Shown in pieces: positions 36,486 through 45,304 of a DNA stretch of 64,000 nt. Source of the DNA: Thermoactinospora rubra (lineage in GTDB: Bacteria > Actinomycetota > Actinomycetes > Streptosporangiales > Streptosporangiaceae); contig NZ_MSZZ01000022.1 in NCBI RefSeq assembly GCF_002093975.1, positions 62,001-126,000 of the forward strand, written 5' to 3'. Below the pieces are notes generated by a model. It was not told the origin of the DNA. It saw only the letters and a list, made by a program, of their open reading frames with translations, and ran no database searches. Made by a program: the position numbers and the translations under genes. Every line of letters starts with the position of its first letter. Within the stretch, counting starts at the first letter, position 1.

Positions 36486-37250
36486 CTACTTCCCTGCCGG
36501 ACTCACCAGCGTGCCGATCTTCTCACCGCGGACCGCGCGCAGGATGTTCCCCTCGCCCATGAGGTCGAACACCACGATGGGCAGGTCGTTCTCCCTGCAC
36601 AGGCTGATCGCGGTCTGGTCCATGACGGCGAGGTCGCGCACCAGGACCTCGGCGTAGTCGAGGTGGTCGAACCTGACCGCATCGGGGTTCTTGCGCGGGT
36701 CGGAGTCGTAGACCCCGTCCACCTGAGTGCCCTTGAGCAACGCCTCCGCACCTATCTCCAGCGCGCGCTGGGCCGCGCAGGTGTCGGTGGAGAAGAACGG
36801 CGAGCCCAGCCCGGCGCCGAAGATGACCACGCGGCCCTTCTCCAGGTGCCTGATGGCGCGCCTGGGCAGGAACGGCTCGGCGACCTGCTGCATGGTGATG
36901 GCCGTCTGGACCCGCGTGTCGATGCCACGCTTCTCCAGGAAGTCCTGCAACGCCAGGCAGTTGATCACCGTGCCGAGCATGCCCATGTAGTCGGCCCTGG
37001 CGCGGTCCAGGCCCTGCTTGGACAGGGCCGCGCCACGGAACATGTTGCCGCCGCCCACGACGACGGCGACCTGCACGCCCTCGCGCACCGCCTCGGCGAT
37101 GGAGTCGGCCAGCTGGCCGACCACCGCCGCGTCGATGCCGAGCGGCTCGCCGCCGGCGAAGGCCTCGCCGGACAGCTTCAGCATCACCCGCTTCCACCTC
37201 AGCGGGTACGAAGAAGCCGCCGACGCAGCTGGCTCCTGAATCTCCTGCAC
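36486..37250 (-). CDS. pyrH: Uridylate kinase
   Basis: 254-residue UMP kinase of the amino-acid-kinase fold. It phosphorylates UMP to UDP for nucleotide and cell-wall precursors. Motifs are [44 protein letters not shown] and [14 protein letters not shown]. The first 18 residues before the kinase fold are an extra Ala/Ser tail; an internal start is possible. Between tsf and frr, the universal order. Confidence 0.96.
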   Translation of the reverse strand: MQEIQEPAASAASSYPLRWKRVMLKLSGEAFAGGEPLGIDAAVVGQLADSIAEAVREGVQVAVVVGGGNMFRGAALSKQGLDRARADYMGMLGTVINCLALQDFLEKRGIDTRVQTAITMQQVAEPFLPRRAIRHLEKGRVVIFGAGLGSPFFSTDTCAAQRALEIGAEALLKGTQVDGVYDSDPRKNPDAVRFDHLDYAEVLVRDLAVMDQTAISLCRENDLPIVVFDLMGEGNILRAVRGEKIGTLVSPAGK

Positions 37251-37282
37251 GACGGCGGCCTCCTCGGTGTTGCGGTGTCCGC

Positions 37283-37313
37283 GGACTAGCGCTATGGACT
37301 AGCGCTATGGACC
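37283..37313. repeat. Tandem 13-bp repeat between tsf and pyrH
   Basis: Two full copies and a partial third of GGACTAGCGCTAT. Each contains the palindrome TAGCGCTA. It lies in the 99-bp tsf-pyrH gap. Function unknown. Confidence 0.6.
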
Positions 37314-37349
37314 TCTGTGGACCCTCAAAGGACCCTCTATGGACAGAGA

Positions 37350-38183
37350 CTAAGCCTGACCGACCTTGAAGCGAACGAAGGCGAGCACCTCGACGCCGTT
37401 CTCCTCGGCGTACTTGCCGACGGACTTCTTGTTGTCCTTGACGAACGCCTGCTGGAGCAGGGTGAAGTCCTTGTACCAGCCGTTGACGCGGCCCTCGACG
37501 ATCTTCGGGATCGCGGCCTCGGGCTTGCCCTCCTCGCGGGTCATCTCCTCGAAGAGCGCGCGCTCCTTCTCGATGACCTCGGCGGGCACGGACTCGGGGG
37601 TGAGGTACTTGGGCGCCATCGCGGCGGCGTGCTGCGCGATGTCCTTGGCGACCTCGGGGTTGGGCTTGTCGAGCTGGACCAGCACGCCCACCTGCGGCGG
37701 CAGCTGCGGGTCGGTCTTGTGCATGTAGGCCGCGACGAAGCCGCCCTCCAGCACCGCGAAGCGGCGGACCTCGATCTTCTCGCCCAGCGCGGCGTTCGCC
37801 TCGTCCAGGTGCTCCTTGACCGTCTTGCCGTCGAAGGAGGACTCCAGCAGGCTCGCCACGTCGGCCGGCTTGGTGGCCAGCACGTGCTCGACGACGCGGG
37901 CGGCCAGCTCCTGGAAGCGCTCGCCCTTGGCGACGAAGTCGGTCTCGCAGTTGAGCTCCAGCAGCGCGGCCAGGGAGTCGCCGTCCTGCTTGAGCGCGAT
38001 CAGGCCGTTGGAGGCGGTGCGCGCCTCGCGCTTGCCGACGTCCTTGGCGCCCTTGAGGCGCAGGATCTCGACGGCGCGGTCGAAGTCGCCCTCGGCCTCC
38101 TCCAGCGCCTTCTTGCAGTCCATCATGCCGGCGGCGGTCAGCTCGCGCAGCCGCTTGACGTCGGCCATGTTCACGGAAGCCAT
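37350..38183 (-). CDS. tsf: Elongation factor Ts
   Basis: 277-residue guanine-nucleotide exchange factor for EF-Tu. The N-terminal UBA-like domain has VKRLRELTAAGMMDCKKALEEA, the core has the EF-Tu-contacting ELNCETDFVAKGERF, and the dimerisation region follows. GAGGAA precedes ATG 38183 at a normal distance; ATG 38168 is internal. It is separated from rpsB by an unusually long 363-bp gap. Confidence 0.97.
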   Translation of the reverse strand: MASVNMADVKRLRELTAAGMMDCKKALEEAEGDFDRAVEILRLKGAKDVGKREARTASNGLIALKQDGDSLAALLELNCETDFVAKGERFQELAARVVEHVLATKPADVASLLESSFDGKTVKEHLDEANAALGEKIEVRRFAVLEGGFVAAYMHKTDPQLPPQVGVLVQLDKPNPEVAKDIAQHAAAMAPKYLTPESVPAEVIEKERALFEEMTREEGKPEAAIPKIVEGRVNGWYKDFTLLQQAFVKDNKKSVGKYAEENGVEVLAFVRFKVGQA

Positions 38184-38546
38184 TGCTATTCCTCGTGGGA
38201 TGTCGTCGTGGTCCGGTTGGGCGCATCCCGCCCTTGGGTGCCGGTGCGGCTGGCGCCCGGCTTCGGTGGTACGGCTCGCGGCCCGGCCTCGCGCCTGCTC
38301 CGCCGGAGCCTCGGTCTCCCGGCGGCGCGCGACCCGGACCCTGCACGGGTTTGGGTCTTCGCCGGCCGTTCGGCGTCTCGCCGGGTGCTCAGGCCCCGCC
38401 GACCCGGCCTGGGCCTGCCGGGGCCCGGCTCTGCCGGGAGTCCGGCTCCCCGCCGGGCCGTCGAGCCTGGCCGGGCCATCGATGCCCCGCCAGGCTCCGG
38501 ACGCCCGGCCGCGAGGGCCTGGCGGCGCGAGCCGTACCGCAAGCTC
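38184..38546. other. GC-rich gap between rpsB and tsf
   Basis: 363 bp without a credible gene. It is made largely of short GC-rich inverted and direct motifs (CCGGGC, GCCGG, CGGCGG). Several weak hairpins are possible, but no T-tract terminator and no clear promoter could be identified. Confidence 0.6.
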
Positions 38547-39419
<873 letters not shown>

Positions 39420-39710
39420 CTGCTGGTCCTCCAGGTCGGCGCGCGGATGCGCGGTTTCTCGGTTGTGCCGCGGAGGCGGGTGCCGCCTCCGCCCTGACAC
39501 CCCTGAGCCGCTCCAGCCTGGCGGAGCGCCAGGACCGAGGGACCGGCTCGCGGTGGGGCGTGCGAAGTCGGCCTGCTGTCGATCGAGGCTCGCTCTCCCA
39601 ACGCACAGGCCACCGGAAAGTGTACCTCCTGACCGGGCGGGCTCGGCCCCGCCGCTGGTCTGGGGCACGCACGTGCCGCTGCTGGCGCGGGCCGTACGGC
39701 TGGCGCCGTG
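39420..39710. promoter_or_regulatory. rpsB leader and promoter region
   Basis: 291 bp between rpsB and the ArsR-like gene, both on the minus strand. It must hold the rpsB promoter and leader. A minus-strand TACACT (39619-39624) is a possible -10 box; no matching -35 is clear. I see no S2-binding leader structure that I could defend. Confidence 0.35.
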
Positions 39711-40367
39711 TCAGGCCCCGCCCTCCTCCGGCCGGTCGGCCGCGGCCTCGCCGCGAGCCCGGTCGTGGTCCTCGGTCGGCAGCCCCGGCACGCGCCGTTC
39801 CGGGCTGGGGAAGAGCCGGATGTGGGCCTGCACGACCCGCGCCCCCTCGGGCACGCCCTCCTGGCGGCGGCTGCCCGCCGAGTACGGCTGGACGAGCTCG
39901 TCTATCCGCTCCCCCAGCTCCTTCAGCTCCTGGGCGGTCATCAGGAGCGTGGCGCTGTTCATCGCCGTCGCGTCGCGCCACTCCTCGGGCTCGAACTCCA
40001 GCCGGGCCAGGGCGCGTCTGGCGGCGTCCTCCTGGTCCTTCCAGAGGGCGTCGATGAGCAGCTGCTTGGCCGCCCGGGTCTCCAGCGCGTCGCCGGGCTC
40101 GTACTCGATCGAGAAGCCGTCGCGGACGTTCTTCCAGAGCCGTTCCCGGCCGTCGCCCCGCGGGGGCGCGTCCTCCACGAAGCCGTACTTGGCAAGCATC
40201 CGCAGGTGATAGCTGGCCGCGCTCGGCGTCACGCCGGCGACCTCGGCCAGCTCCGTCGCCGTCGCGCTGCCCACCACCGCCAGGCGGTTGATCATCGCCA
40301 GCCTGGCCGGGTGCGCCAAAGCCCGCATCGCCTTGGGGTCGCTCAGCGGACGCCGCCTCTCGCTCAT
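39711..40367 (-). CDS. ArsR-type winged-helix regulator
   Basis: 218-residue regulator. The N-terminal winged helix (about 8-80) has MRALAHPARLAMINRLAVVG, TELAEVAGVTPSAASYHLRML and KYGFVEDAPP, an HTH_20/ArsR-like DNA-binding unit. The rest (about 85-218) is a helical effector or dimer domain with MTAQELKELGERIDELV and a charged tail. It is divergent from an MFS transporter, and three operator-like repeats fill the 61-bp gap, so it probably represses that pump and itself. Confidence 0.85.
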   Translation of the reverse strand: MSERRRPLSDPKAMRALAHPARLAMINRLAVVGSATATELAEVAGVTPSAASYHLRMLAKYGFVEDAPPRGDGRERLWKNVRDGFSIEYEPGDALETRAAKQLLIDALWKDQEDAARRALARLEFEPEEWRDATAMNSATLLMTAQELKELGERIDELVQPYSAGSRRQEGVPEGARVVQAHIRLFPSPERRVPGLPTEDHDRARGEAAADRPEEGGA

Positions 40368-40385
40368 GGACCAAGGCTATCAATA

Positions 40386-40445
40386 TGAAGTATTGCCTTC
40401 AGAACTCTGAAAGGTTACCTTCACATTCATGAAGGAAACCTTTCA
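40386..40445. promoter_or_regulatory. Three TGAA-N8-TTCA operators spaced 22 bp apart
   Basis: Sites at 40386-40401 (TGAAGTATTGCCTTCA), 40408-40423 (TGAAAGGTTACCTTCA) and 40430-40445 (TGAAGGAAACCTTTCA). Their start-to-start distance is 22 bp both times, about two helical turns, so all face the same side. The third covers the MFS start codon. The ArsR-like protein is the obvious ligand. Confidence 0.7.
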
Positions 40446-42153
40446 CGACTCGGCGGCCCCGGCCGATCCCGTCCCCCTTCGCAGGCAGCGCGACTACCGC
40501 CTCCTGTGGACCGCGCGAACGGTGTCCCTGACGGGCTCGGAGGTCTCGAAGCTCGCCATACCTCTCACCGCGATCACCCTCCTGTCCGCCTCCCCCTCCG
40601 AGATGGGCCTCCTGACCGCCTCGGCCTTCCTCCCGGCCCTCCTGCTCGGCCTGCACTCCGGCGCCATCGCCGACCGCATGCGCAGGCTCCGCCCCTTGAT
40701 GATCGCCTGCGAGCTGGTCTCGGCCGCGGCCGCGCTGTCCGTCCCCGCCGCCTGGCTCCTCGGCGTGCTGTCCGTCCCCTGGCTCGTCGCGGTCGCGCTG
40801 ATCATCGGCCTGTGCGCCGTGCTCTTCCGGGCCGCCAACTTCCCGTACGTCGCCGCGCTCGTCTCCCCCGACCAGCGCACCGCCGCCAACGCCGGCTTCA
40901 ACGCCTCCTACTCGGTCGCCGGCGTCGCGGGCCCCGGACTGGCCGGGCTCCTCGTCCAGCTCATCACCGCGCCGCTCGCCGTCCTCGTGGAAGGGATCAG
41001 CTTCCTCGCCTCGGCGCTGCTCCTGCGTTCGATCAAGGCTCCCGACGACCGCGAACCCCGCGCCTCACGCGGCCTGATGCGGGACGTCGCAGAAGGCCTG
41101 CGCGTGACGGTCTCCCGCCCCACCATCCGCGCCTTGCTCGGCGCCGGAGTGACGATCAACTTCTTCGCGACCGTCTATCTGGCGGTCTTCATGCTGTACC
41201 TGCTCCACGACCTCGGCATCCCCACCGGGATGATCGGCCTCCTCACCGCTCTGTCGGGCCTCGGCGGCATCGGCGGCGCGTGGCTCACCACGCGCCTGGC
41301 CAAGCGGTACGGCGAGGACAAGGTGCTCCTGGGGTCGGTGATCTTCTTCCCTCTCGGCGTCGTCGTCGTGGGGACTCTCGACGGCCCCCTGTGGTGGAAG
41401 CTCGCGGCGCTGGCGGTCAGCAGCACGGTCACCGGTGCCGCGGTCGTCGCGTTCGCCACGTGCATGGGCACCGTCATCATGCGCGACGCGCCCGCCGAGG
41501 TGCTCGGCCACGTCAACGCCACGACCACGTTCGCGGTCCAGGGCGTGATGACCCTCGGCGGCCTCGTGGGCGGCCTGCTCGGCGAGCTCATCGGCCTGCG
41601 CCCGGTCGTCCTCGTCAGCGCCGCGGGCATCGCCTTGAGCGTCGCCTGGGTGTGGCTGTCTCCGCTCCGGCCGGGCCGCTCCAGAGCCTCTTCCGATGCG
41701 GCTTCCGGCGGGGCTCCCGGTGCGGCTTCTGACGGGGCTCCCGGCGCGGATGCGGTACGGCGTGCCGCCGGCACCGAGGGCGACACCGACCACCAGACCG
41801 GCCATGCCTCACCGGCTCCATCTGATGGTTCTTCCCGGGCGGTCTCCACCGACCAGTCCTCCGCCCGCTTCCCCACTGCCTCGGATCACACTTCCGCAGT
41901 CTCGACCAGCGCCTCCGCTGCTTCGGCCCGCGCTTCCGCGGCCTCGCCCGGCGCCCAGGGCGCTTCGGCCCACGCTCTCGGAACTTCGACCGGAACTTCA
42001 ATCCAGGCCCAGACAGGCTCCACCCGCGTCCAAGCGGCTTGGACGTCCGCCCGTGGTGCTACCTCGGCCCAGGCGAACGCCGTTCCCGGCGATCCGGCCC
42101 TGTCGTCGGCACTCCGCAACCTGTCTGCGGCCACCGATACCCGGTTCCTGTGA
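40429..42153 (+). CDS. MFS transporter with long Ser/Ala-rich C-terminal tail
   Basis: 574 residues. The first about 420 form a 12-segment MFS exporter similar to MdtH/enterobactin-exporter-like proteins (LRRQRDYRLLWTARTVSLTGSEVSKLAIP at the start, GLHSGAIADRMRRLRPLM as the motif-A loop). The last about 150 are a low-complexity, probably disordered tail rich in Ser, Ala, Thr and Gly with short degenerate repeats. The tail keeps GC codon bias, so the frame is likely real, though an earlier end cannot be excluded. No Shine-Dalgarno other than the operator-embedded bases. Divergent from the ArsR-like gene, which should repress it. Confidence 0.85.
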   Translation: MKETFHDSAAPADPVPLRRQRDYRLLWTARTVSLTGSEVSKLAIPLTAITLLSASPSEMGLLTASAFLPALLLGLHSGAIADRMRRLRPLMIACELVSAAAALSVPAAWLLGVLSVPWLVAVALIIGLCAVLFRAANFPYVAALVSPDQRTAANAGFNASYSVAGVAGPGLAGLLVQLITAPLAVLVEGISFLASALLLRSIKAPDDREPRASRGLMRDVAEGLRVTVSRPTIRALLGAGVTINFFATVYLAVFMLYLLHDLGIPTGMIGLLTALSGLGGIGGAWLTTRLAKRYGEDKVLLGSVIFFPLGVVVVGTLDGPLWWKLAALAVSSTVTGAAVVAFATCMGTVIMRDAPAEVLGHVNATTTFAVQGVMTLGGLVGGLLGELIGLRPVVLVSAAGIALSVAWVWLSPLRPGRSRASSDAASGGAPGAASDGAPGADAVRRAAGTEGDTDHQTGHASPAPSDGSSRAVSTDQSSARFPTASDHTSAVSTSASAASARASAASPGAQGASAHALGTSTGTSIQAQTGSTRVQAAWTSARGATSAQANAVPGDPALSSALRNLSAATDTRFL

Positions 42154-42185
42154 ACGGGCCACTGCTGCTCTCGCCACGGAGCCGG

Positions 42186-42225
42186 CTGTCCACAGCCTCC
42201 TCCTGCCACAGACCCCTTATCCACA
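42186..42225. promoter_or_regulatory. Two DnaA-box-like sites before the M23 gene
   Basis: CTGTCCACA (42186-42194) and the perfect box TTATCCACA (42217-42225) lie in the same orientation in the 123-bp gap upstream of the M23 peptidase gene. They could let DnaA act as a regulator or titration site. Two boxes do not make an origin. Confidence 0.5.
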
Positions 42226-42276
42226 GAACCGCGTTCGGCTCCTCTTCGACCCAGCCGCTCAAGGCACGCTCAGGCC

Positions 42277-42921
42277 ATGCCACGCCCGCCCCGGCTTCGC
42301 CGCCGCCCTCCCCTGGTCACCCTCACCGTCATCGCCCTCGTGCTCGTCGTGCTGGCCACCCAAGGCTCCACCTCGACGGCCCCGACCCGCCTGTCCCCCG
42401 TCGCGGGCACGAGCCGTTACCACCCCGGCCCTGCGACACCCCAGCGCACACCGCCCACCGCTCCATCCCCCGCGAGTCAACCCGCCCGCGCCCCCACGAC
42501 CTGGCAGTGGCCCCTCCCGAGCCACCCCAGAATCCTCCGCGACTTCCTGCCCCCTCCCGAACCCTGGCTCGCCGGCCACCGCGGCACCGACCTGGCGGCA
42601 CCGCCGGGAACACCCGTCCTCGCCGCCGGGCCCGGCGTGGTCGGCTACGCCGGTGAGCTGGCCGGACGCGGCGTCGTCGTGGTCCTCCACCCCAACGGCC
42701 TGCGCACCACATACCTCCCGGTCGTGGCGTCAGTACGGCAGGGCGACCCCGTGACGACGGGGACACGTCTGGGAGTGGTGCAAGACCGGCCAGGCCACTG
42801 CCACGAGCCGTGCCTCCACTGGGGCCTGCTCCGAACCGACCACTACCTCGATCCCCTCCTGCTAGTGGGACTCGGCGTGGTCCGCCTTCTTCCCTACTGG
42901 GAAACCCGCTCGCCTTCTTGA
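42277..42921 (+). CDS. M23 family metallopeptidase (LytM domain)
   Basis: 214 residues: a signal-anchor at about 12-28, a Pro/Thr-rich linker to about 75, then a LytM-type domain (WQWPLPSHPRILRDF to LGVV). Zinc ligands His101 and Asp105 are in HRGTDLAAPPG and His181 is in PCLHWG. The first His of the usual HxH is Cys179 here, which may mark a particular actinobacterial subfamily or reduce activity. It probably trims or remodels peptidoglycan. Neighbour of rpsB as in many actinobacteria. Confidence 0.85.
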   Translation: MPRPPRLRRRPPLVTLTVIALVLVVLATQGSTSTAPTRLSPVAGTSRYHPGPATPQRTPPTAPSPASQPARAPTTWQWPLPSHPRILRDFLPPPEPWLAGHRGTDLAAPPGTPVLAAGPGVVGYAGELAGRGVVVVLHPNGLRTTYLPVVASVRQGDPVTTGTRLGVVQDRPGHCHEPCLHWGLLRTDHYLDPLLLVGLGVVRLLPYWETRSPS

Positions 42922-42987
42922 ACGAGTGACGCCCTCGAAGGAGTGACGTCCATGAAGGAGTGACGTCCATGAAGGAGTGACGTAGTC
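42920..42987. repeat. Four tandem 17-bp repeats after the M23 gene
   Basis: Four consecutive 17-bp units (42920, 42937, 42954 and 42971). The middle two are identical, GAAGGAGTGACGTCCAT; the outer two differ in the last few bases and, in the first, at one more position. The array begins over the M23 stop codon. Each unit contains an AAGGAG ribosome-site-like motif by chance or design. Confidence 0.8.
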
Positions 42988-43541
42988 CTTTGCCGACAGA
43001 CGATGAACGGAGGTATCCGGTGACCACCGGCTCACGAGCGAACGGCCCTCCATCACAAGGTCCGCCCCGGTCCGCCTCACCGTCACGCTTTGGCCGGTAC
43101 GGCGCGGCTCTGTGATCGGCAACCTCAACGGCGACACGGCCGACCTCCCCGAAGGCACGCCCCGCCGTACCCGCTGGGACAGACCAGACAGCCGCCACAC
43201 TCCAGACGGCCGCCCTGCGGCCCTACTCATGAGCCGCCCCGCTCCGATCCGGCAGGCACCGCAGACAGGACCGCGGATACCGGCTCAGAACCCTCCTCAA
43301 CCTGGCACTGCTCCCCGACCGAGAACTCTTGGCCCACAACCTTGTCGTCCGGAGAAAACCGCGGCGTCGGCCTCTCCACGTCAGCGCGTCGAGCACCCGC
43401 GGCGGCCGATCAGCACCGACAACCACCCACGACGTGAACACGGACAACCCGCCACGTGAGCATGGGCAGCCACGTGAGCAGGAACAGCCACCCGCCACAC
43501 GAGACGGACGGCCAGCCGCGGCCGGTCAGCATCCGGGGCGC
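42988..43541. other. Gene-poor stretch between the M23 and MarR genes
   Basis: About 550 bp with several short overlapping frames but no gene with a ribosome site or family resemblance. It contains two near-direct copies of GCCACGTGAGCA (about 43450 and 43469). Otherwise nothing recognisable. Confidence 0.5.
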
Positions 43542-44090
43542 TCAATTCTCTTGCGTCGCTCGATCCTCCTGCGTCGCCGCGGCCAGAAGGTCCCGCAGCA
43601 GGTCGGCGAGCTGTGTCCGGCTCTCCTCCGGCAACCGCTCGAAGACCTCGCGCTGAGCCGCCAGCCCAACCACCACCGCCTCGTCGACCAGCGCCCGCCC
43701 TTCCTCGGTGAGCGTGATGACGAGCCCACGGCGGTCCGACGGGTCCGGCGACCTCGTCACCAAGCCGCGCCGCTCCAGCCGGTCGAGCCTTCCTGTCATG
43801 CCGCCCGACGTGAGCATCATCGACGCGCACAGTTCCTTGGGCGACAGCTGGAACGGCGCCCCGGAGCGCCGAAGGGTGGCCAGGACGTCGAACTCCCCCC
43901 GATTGAGCCCCAGCCGGCCGTACACGGCCTCCTGCCGATCACCGACGATGCGCGCTATGCGGTAGATGCGGCCGAAGACCGCCATCGCCTCGGTGACGAG
44001 CTCAGGTCGTTCGCGGTTCCACTGCGCGACGATCCGATCGACCTCGTCCTGGCCCGTGACTGTCTTCACTCCGCCATAATATCTCGACAC
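43542..44090 (-). CDS. MarR family transcriptional regulator
   Basis: 182-residue MarR protein. The winged helix is LGLNRGEFDVLATLRRSG, then LCASMMLTSGGMTGRLDRLERRGLV and the wing RSPDPSDRRGLVITLT. It starts at GTG 44090 (GTG 44066 is an alternative). It is divergent from an EamA transporter with only 29 bp between starts, filled by TTAGC-based inverted repeats, so it most likely represses both genes. Confidence 0.87.
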   Translation of the reverse strand: MSRYYGGVKTVTGQDEVDRIVAQWNRERPELVTEAMAVFGRIYRIARIVGDRQEAVYGRLGLNRGEFDVLATLRRSGAPFQLSPKELCASMMLTSGGMTGRLDRLERRGLVTRSPDPSDRRGLVITLTEEGRALVDEAVVVGLAAQREVFERLPEESRTQLADLLRDLLAAATQEDRATQEN

Positions 44091-44093
44091 TCA

Positions 44094-44118
44094 TTAGCTT
44101 ATCGCTAAGATACTTAGC
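44094..44118. promoter_or_regulatory. Overlapping inverted repeats between MarR and EamA genes
   Basis: TTAGC-N5-GCTAA (44094-44108) overlaps CTAAG-ATA-CTTAG (44105-44117). They occupy nearly all of the divergent gap and are the probable MarR operator. No room remains for a promoter outside them. Confidence 0.6.
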
Positions 44119-44119
44119 T

Positions 44120-45064
44120 GTGAGAGACATACGGATCGTCGCCACAAGCGCCCTCGCCCCCACGCTCTGGGACACGACCTACCTGGTCACCACGGAGTTC
44201 CTGCCGCCGAACCGCCCGCTCCTCGCCGGGGCCCTGCGCGCGTTGCCCGCCGGCCTGCTCCTGGTTTCGGCGGTCGCCGTCCTGGCCGGTCGCTCCGCGC
44301 TGCCCCGAGGCGCCTGGTGGTGGCGTTCCGCCGTTCTCGGCACGCTCAACATCGGCCTGTTCTTCGCCCTGCTGTTCGTCGCCGCCTACAGCCTCCCCGG
44401 GGGAGTCGCCGCAGTCCTCGGCGCGCTCGGCCCCTTCGTCGTCGCGGCCTTCGCCTTCGTCCTGCTGGGCCAGCATCCGACGCGCCGCACCCTCATCGGC
44501 GCCGTGATCGGTGTCGCGGGGGTCGGCCTTCTGGTCCTGCGTTCGAACGCCGCCCTCGACCCGCTCGGCCTGGCCGCCGCCGCGGGCGGCACGATCACCA
44601 TGTCGCTGGGCACGGTCCTCGGCCGCCGCTGGGGCACACCGGCCGGGTACGCGCACACCCCCACGGCGCTCCTCGCGCTCACCGGCTGGCAGCTGACCGT
44701 CGGCGGCCTGCTCTTGCTGCCGGTGGCGTTCGCCGTCGAGGGCATGCCCTCGACGCTCACCACCACGAACCTGGCCGGATTCGGCTACCTTTCGCTGCTC
44801 GGTACTGCCTTGGCGTACTTCCTGTGGTTCCGCGGCGTCACCACGCTCGCCCCGGCCCGGGTCACCATGCTCGCCCTGCTGAGTCCCGTCGGCGCCGCCG
44901 TACTCGGCTGGGCAGTGCTGGGCCAGGCGCTCACCGTCGGCCAGCTCATCGGCGCGGCAGCCGTCCTGGCCGCCATCTTGATCGGCACCTCATCCCCCTC
45001 ACCCTCACGCCAGGAAGCGCAGCCGCCCTCTCCCACACGTTCGTCTGTGCTGGCCCGGCGCTAG
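44120..45064 (+). CDS. EamA family (DMT) transporter
   Basis: 314-residue drug/metabolite transporter with ten membrane segments in two EamA repeats (about 5-140 and 150-295), the second beginning TMSLGTVLGRRWG. WDTTYLVTTEFLPPNRPLLAGALRALPAGLLL at the N-terminus is a typical EamA opening. Members export amino acids, vitamins or drugs; the substrate is not readable. It starts at GTG 44120 with no clear Shine-Dalgarno, so it may be leaderless. Controlled by the adjacent MarR. Confidence 0.87.
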   Translation: MRDIRIVATSALAPTLWDTTYLVTTEFLPPNRPLLAGALRALPAGLLLVSAVAVLAGRSALPRGAWWWRSAVLGTLNIGLFFALLFVAAYSLPGGVAAVLGALGPFVVAAFAFVLLGQHPTRRTLIGAVIGVAGVGLLVLRSNAALDPLGLAAAAGGTITMSLGTVLGRRWGTPAGYAHTPTALLALTGWQLTVGGLLLLPVAFAVEGMPSTLTTTNLAGFGYLSLLGTALAYFLWFRGVTTLAPARVTMLALLSPVGAAVLGWAVLGQALTVGQLIGAAAVLAAILIGTSSPSPSRQEAQPPSPTRSSVLARR

Positions 45065-45304
45065 ATCCACGCTGAACGTGCCGACAGCTGTTGGGGAGAC
45101 CTTTCCGTCTGTCCGTGTCTGGCCGGAGTTGGAGGTACGGCGAAGCGTCCCTGGGATCAGACGGATGCAACCGCATCTTCGCGCCGCCGAATCGGACGGG
45201 CGCGCAGCCGGTCCAGCGAACGGATCGGCGGGCGGCGACGCCAGAGCGAAGGGTCCGCGCAGCCACACCGCCACGCGGATGAATGGAACTCGTCCTGCTT
45301 CAGG

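Noticed and set aside
42186-42225. Replication origin
   Set aside because: Only two DnaA boxes, no dnaA/dnaN/gyrB neighbourhood.
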